A stretch of 13,219 nucleotides of DNA from Monoraphidium neglectum (Eukaryota; Chlorophyta; Chlorophyceae; Sphaeropleales; Selenastraceae): contig NW_014012072.1 in assembly GCF_000611645.1 (NCBI RefSeq), forward strand, positions 1 to 13,219. The letters are read 5' to 3'. Below the pieces are notes generated by a model. That model was given only the letters and a program-made list of their open reading frames with translations. It was not told the origin of the DNA and did no database searches. A program made the translations under genes and the position numbers. How positions within the stretch are numbered: the first letter of the stretch is position 1; every line of letters begins with the position of its first letter. Below, piece by piece: positions 9,384 through 13,219 of this stretch.

Positions 9384-9436
9384 CTCATTAAAGCTTGACG
9401 TTGCATGACTTCTAAGCAGCGGTGTCTGCTTTAGAG

Positions 9437-10804
9437 TCAGCGGGCCACCGGGTTGCCGCGTCGGCGTGGCCGAATGCGACCTGAGGTTCCAAGGGTTGCC
9501 TGTTCAGGCGCGGCGGCAGAGTGCATGCGCCACAATAAGCCAGGTGGAACGCTGCGGTACTCCTGAGTTGAAGCTGGGGCCGGCCACGGGCCAGGTAGCC
9601 GGGCCTTGTGGATTGATACATCCGCCAATGGAGTGCGGCACAGATGTTCAAAGTGGGCGTAGGAGTCCCCAGCCCCTCTCTCACCTGGGCCCCCCCGCCC
9701 CTTGCACGCCGCGCACATACCTTGACAGGCGGCGGCTGGCGCATGAGAGCGAGCACGGTCATGTTTGGTGGCGGCAGTTCTGCCCTGAGGAAGGCAATAA
9801 AGTTGCAATCCAGGGAGCGTCACGAGCTCTGCCTGCACCTTGCGGCCCGCCGTCACGTCCGGCTTGACATCCTCCGGAAGGGAGGCGGTGAGAGGGCAGC
9901 AAGGTTCTGGCCGATTTGCACAGGAAGGGCAGGATTATCGGGCAAGGCCCCCGCAAGGAATCATGCAGATTCCCGCCGCTGCTCGCGGCGGCCGCCCCCT
10001 CGCTGAGCCACCCAGGCTCCTTGCCTGTCCGTCTAGATCTATGTGAGCTGATCTGGATCAAAACCATTGCGGCAGCCCCCAATGTTGCACCTGGGTTTTG
10101 GGGTTGGTGCACAGCGCATAATACAGTTCCTTCTTGGACCCTGGCCATGACACGAGGGGCGCGAGGGCGGACTTTTTGCTCCAGAAGGTAAGCATGCAAT
10201 CAACCAGGCCTGGGCCGTCCAACTGCAGGCGCAGGCGCAGGCACGGGCACGGGCGCGATGCCATCGATACTTGTGTGTTTGTATTGCATGTGCATGTGCA
10301 CGTGCATGTGCATGTGCATGTGTGTGTGTGTGTATATGTGTATGTGCATGTATTTGTGTATGTGCATGTGTATGTGTACGTGCAGGTGTGTGTGTGCGTG
10401 TGTGTTGGGAGGGGATGGGCGCTGCGAATGTGCGTGGCGAAGAGGGCGCATGAGCGTGAGCGTGAGGGTGTGTGTGTGTGTGAGGGGGCTGGCGTGTGTG
10501 TGAGGGCACGCAAGCGGAAGGCGCGCAAGCGTGAGGGTGCTGCGCATGTACCTGCGCACCGCACTGCTGCGACGCGTCCGTGCCTCCCACCCCCCTCTCC
10601 CCTGCCCAGGCCCCCCGAGAACCCACCCACCCGTGCGCCCAGGTCCTCGCTGTCGTCGCCGTTGCCAACGGCGTCCGCCACCACCAGCCCTCCGTCCTTG
10701 CTACTGCCCCATCCATCGGCCCTGTTGTCATCGTCGTCGCCCCGTCGGAAGAATACCCTTCCGGGTGGACGGGGCACCAGGGGGATACGCCGCCGCAATA
10801 GCAT
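9437..10804 (-). CDS. Predicted four-exon gene, protein of unknown function (197 residues)
   Basis: Exons on the complement: 10631-10804, 10091-10222, 9721-9871, 9437-9573; their lengths sum to 198 codons including the stop, with phases 0, 0, 1. Donors are CACGG|GTGGGT, CCCAG|GTGCAA and the strong CAAG|GTATGT; acceptors are CTGCAG, CCGGAG (weak) and CCCCAG. Exon 1 starts MLLRRRIPLV, continues RVFFRRG, then has a DDDD run and an acidic Gly/Asp stretch. Exon 2 contains TFWSKKSAL and KKELYYALCTNPKTQ; exon 3 contains KVQAELVTLPGLQLYCLPQG; exon 4 ends with basic RIRPRRRG. The basic, hydrophobic N-terminus could be a mitochondrial or plastid presequence, but this is weak. I recognise no family. Upstream, a short open frame beginning MALVLAVVSC (10910) might be an extra 5' exon joined by a very short intron. 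A TGTAA lies 54 bp after the stop. The model depends on splice-site reading alone. Confidence 0.5.
10258..10510. repeat. TG/CA-rich simple sequence in intron 1 of the 9437-10804 gene
   Basis: The plus strand carries TGCATG and TGTG runs over about 250 bp inside the intron spanning 10223-10630. Several open frames across it on both strands are low-complexity and are not genes. An adjacent GGCGCA/GGCACG tandem at about 10226-10256 extends to the splice acceptor. Confidence 0.8.
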
Positions 10805-11109
10805 GGCTGTCTGTGCAGCTGCACAACCGTGTACGGCTGAAAACACCTGGGCGTGAGGCGCGCAAAACCGCGCACAGTGTGCAGGACACCACCGCCAGGA
10901 CCAGCGCCACTAACCGGGCTGCATCACGTTGACCCGCAGTACGGTATGGTATCGTACTTCCCTTACGTGATGATCAACGCGTGTCGATTTTCCATGTTCA
11001 GACGGCCTTTGGACAAGAACGATCTGGTCTTGTGGTGCTGTGGAGGAGGAACCCGCGAGGACTAGCATAATTCCGAAGCGAAAAAATTACCGGCACTGGA
11101 CAGCAGATC
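10805..11109. promoter_or_regulatory. Short divergent promoter region
   Basis: Only 305 bp separate the predicted start of the minus-strand gene (ATG at 10804) from the plus-strand coiled-coil gene (ATG at 11110), so promoter elements and leaders for both must share this stretch. No clear TATA box or other known motif was recognised. Confidence 0.4.
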
Positions 11110-12059
11110 ATGGTCGAGAGAGATATTGACACCATCAATGCCAAGCTGGCCGAGCTGAAAAGCACGGAGCAAGGCCTCAAAGCCCAGCTCCGCCAGCTGC
11201 AGGGGGCAGCCGCAGAGGAGAGGGTTTGGGAGCAGCTGACAGCGCTGCATTGGGAGAGAGTGGCGCTGGTGAAGCAGAAAACGGCGCTGCGGGAGAAGGC
11301 AACTGCTCTGCTGCAGCAGGAGGTGTTGAGGCGGCAACGTCAAGTGCAGGAGCAGCGGCACCAGTTGTCCGCCCTGTCAGGTGGGCGGGGGGTTCCTCTG
11401 CAAATTACCGTCATGCACCCAGCACACCCTAGCGTACGCGACGCCGGGCATGTTGATTCAAAAAATCTGTCTGCATTTTCTAAGGTGCACCCCCTTTGGA
11501 CTCACTACCCCATGTGTGCCGCTTGCTTGGGCCAATCCTTCTGTTCTGAGCAAGTGGGGCGTGCGGCCTGCAGCTGCATTTAAATGCTGCGGTTCTTGCG
11601 GAGTGCTTGTTGTCTTGCTTGCCTACAACATTCAGTACCCTCCCTCTGCACCCTCCACGGCTCCTGTTTGGGCTTCCTCCATTGCCCTGCAGCAGCAGAG
11701 GGTGAGTCGTGCACGCTCTTGCAAGGGCGCTCGCAGTGGTCATGCGCAACTTGCATCATTGTGTTGTGGTTAAGGCCCAAAGCAGCAGCAGTCCCGCATG
11801 TATTGTGATATGCCAGCTACTACTAGGCCACATGATACTGGCACCGCTGCTTTTGCAGCTCCGCTTTGCATGGACCTCCTCTGCACATCTTGAATGGATT
11901 ATTCAATGCAACCAATCAATCTTCCGCCCCGCTCTGCTTTTTCGCCCATGCTACGCCCTTAACGGCTGCTGGTTTTCCCTTCCCCTGCACGCTTGCTGCC
12001 GTTCGTCCTTCGTGTCAATCACCTTATTCAATGTGCTGGTCACTTGCAGGAGGACAAGC

Positions 12060-12125
<66 letters not shown>

Positions 12126-12404
12126 TTAGGCGTTCCACATGACTGTGCTGAAGCAGTGGTGTTGCGTGGAGGGGAATGGTGATTATTGACGCGCGCGCAT
12201 CTTGCAAGGGGTGTGGCATGGTGTTCCTACTGTTCCACTCGCGCGTTGCTGACAACCGAGTGCAGGTCAGGGCAGGTTGCGTCCGGCTTGGTTGCACCAA
12301 TTGGCCATTGCTGCTGTGTTTCTCCCGCCATTTCTCCACCTGGCCACCTCCTACGCTGCCCAACCCTTGACAATCAGGCACGTTAGGAAGAGGAGCCCCA
12401 GCAG
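11110..12404 (+). CDS. Coiled-coil protein with downstream CAG-repeat exon (3' part unresolved)
   Basis: Exon 1 (11110-11380) is the firm part: its ATG follows an in-frame TAA at 11068 and it encodes about 90 residues of continuous heptad-like helix (INAKLAELKST, LKAQLRQLQG, REKATALLQQEVLRRQRQ), rich in Gln, Glu, Arg and Leu with no Pro. This is typical of a coiled coil, a dimerisation or scaffold segment. The likely donor is TCAG|GTGGGC (phase 1). Candidate downstream exons are a 9-nt microexon 11693-11701 (CTGCAG|...AGG|GTGAGT) or a longer form from 11636, the CAG exon 12050-12124 (TTGCAG|...CAG|GTTAGG), and 12387-12404 or 12378-12404. In phase 0 the CAG exon reads EDKR plus Gln x21 and then EEEPQQ, which fits the coiled-coil composition. 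However, phase 1 from the donor at 11380 would give Ala instead. An alternative phase-0 donor is at 11484 (TCTAAG|GTGCAC). No family is recognised. Confidence 0.45.
11381..12049 (+). other. Intronic stretch of the coiled-coil gene
   Basis: Between the coiled-coil exon and the CAG exon, composition drops to near-even AT/GC with pyrimidine-rich segments, as expected of introns. The only exon candidate I support is around 11636-11701, ending CAGCAGAGG|GTGAGT with acceptor-like CAG sites before it. Confidence 0.4.
12062..12124 (+). repeat. Uninterrupted (CAG)21 tract
   Basis: Twenty-one perfect CAG triplets sit between GAGGACAAGCGG and the donor-like GTTAGG. A good acceptor (GTCACTTGCAG) lies at 12049, so the tract is probably exonic. 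Translation as Gln, Ala or Ser depends on the unresolved upstream phase. Confidence 0.9.
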
Positions 12405-13219
12405 GTGAGGCTTACAGGCAACAACCAATATGTGTCAAGTGTCCATGTCCAGCTGAGAGGGGTCGCGCAGGCGCTTGGGTACTAGCAGGCGCTTGCAACG
12501 CGAAAACCTCGTTGTTGGTGCTTGACACTAGTGTACAGTCATCACACAACGTCAGTGCCGACACCACATGGCCTGCCGTCCTCTCTTGATCCCACCTGGC
12601 TGGTACCTTGGACTGATCACGCACGCCAGGTAATGATGACGTTGCCGAGTCGCTCACCGTCATGTACGCCTGGGCGTGCCAGCAACTGCACCACCTGCGC
12701 ACAGCTTGGAGGAGAGGGTATATGAAAATGGATTCAAGCCAACTCGTGAGTTGTTCTCAATTTGGATGCTTTCTGTTCTGCACAATACGGTATGTTTGAT
12801 TGCTGGCATTGCCGCACAACATGGTCATTGGTACTGCATTGTTCACAATCACCGACCTTGGTGGCTCCCCACGGCAGGCAGCGAAGCTTTTGACTGGATG
12901 ACCGCCATGGGTGGCGCCTCCACCTCGTGACCGTCTCCTTCCACATCACGCTAATGCTGCTGACTGTTGGAAGCGGTCAGCCTGGCCGCATCGGCTATGC
13001 CCAGATTAGCATGTGAGCATCTGTTTCGTGATGGGAGCCTTGAAGGATTGCTGGGACGAACATCCCCTCTCCCTTAACGCCTGATTATCACACTGAATAC
13101 AACATGTCACTTGGGTTCAAGTACTACTGTCATACCAATATATTATATCTTTGTATGGTTGGCATCTGTGTATTGTACACACACACATATTTGTACATAT
13201 TGTACACACACATATATAT
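12405..13219. other. Unassigned 3' flank; possible further exon near 12630-12789
   Basis: A plus-strand reading from 12632 to about 12789 encodes DVAESLTVMYAWACQQLHH and further helical residues. It has a CCAG acceptor before it and a strong GTATGT donor at 12790, so it may be another exon of the coiled-coil gene. No terminal exon or stop could be placed. From about 12940 onward the sequence is AT-richer with no coding signal. Confidence 0.25.
13165..13219. repeat. CA/TA microsatellite at window edge
   Basis: Two near copies of ATTGTACACACACATAT are separated by TTGTACAT and followed by a TA run that continues past the window. It lies in non-coding sequence. Confidence 0.8.

Larger units (their letters stand above)
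8522..9436. other. Convergent 3' region between lipid kinase and the minus-strand gene
   Basis: The region holds the 3' untranslated sequence of the plus-strand lipid kinase gene and the end of the minus-strand gene terminating at 9437. A 225-codon plus-strand open frame (8664-9341) starts about 140 bp after the kinase stop. It is Cys- and Ser-rich, shows no domain or splice context, and is probably chance. Confidence 0.55.

Noticed and set aside
10134..10856. 240-codon plus-strand frame with VHVHVHV and VCVCV runs
   Set aside because: It translates the TG-rich intron of the minus-strand gene. The flanking exons read better on the complement.
10861..10910. Signal-peptide-like MALVLAVVSC as exon 1 of the minus-strand gene
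   Set aside because: It would need an intron of only about 41 bp to join in frame. That is possible but not supported by a strong donor, so it was kept only as an alternative.

Overview
The window looks like nuclear DNA from a GC-rich green alga. The basis is spliced genes with many short GT-AG introns, long TG/CA microsatellites inside introns, CAG tracts in coding sequence, a plastid-type transit-like leader on a cyanobacterial-type enzyme, and TGTAA motifs (the usual chlorophyte poly(A) signal) downstream of two stop codons. No bacterial gene organisation, rRNA, tRNA, CRISPR array or recognisable transposon was seen. Lineage is inferred from these traits only; no species is named.

Layout. 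(1) Positions 1-3760, minus strand: the 5' part of a kelch-repeat protein gene in nine exons whose phases join without a break. It encodes six kelch blades followed by a tail with 15 glutamines and two KRPR basic clusters. The 3' end lies outside the window. (2) 3761-5582: an AT-richer divergent intergenic region with a TATA-like site near the kelch start and a perfect 20-bp tandem duplication. (3) 5583-8521, plus strand: a complete seven-exon gene for a 445-residue YegS/BmrU-type (diacylglycerol kinase catalytic fold) lipid kinase, closest in motif pattern to cyanobacterial homologues. One of its introns needs a GC-AG splice pair. (4) 8522-9436: convergent 3' region with TGTAA motifs on both strands. 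(5) 9437-10804, minus strand: a predicted four-exon gene for a 197-residue protein of no recognised family. (6) 10805-11109: a short divergent promoter region. (7) From 11110, plus strand: a gene starting with a 90-residue coiled coil. A downstream exon carries 21 CAG triplets whose reading frame (Gln, Ala or Ser) cannot be settled from the sequence. The gene's end is unresolved. (8) 12405-13219: mostly unassigned, ending in CA/TA microsatellite.

The genes alternate in orientation (minus, plus, minus, plus), giving two divergent and one convergent junction. They show no shared pathway: the lipid kinase probably acts on plastid lipids, the kelch protein is probably a nuclear scaffold, and the other two have no assigned role. 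All exon models come from reading splice sites, phases and motifs by eye. No convincing undescribed system was found; the best leads are the kelch/polyQ tail, the GC-AG intron and the unrecognised minus-strand gene.
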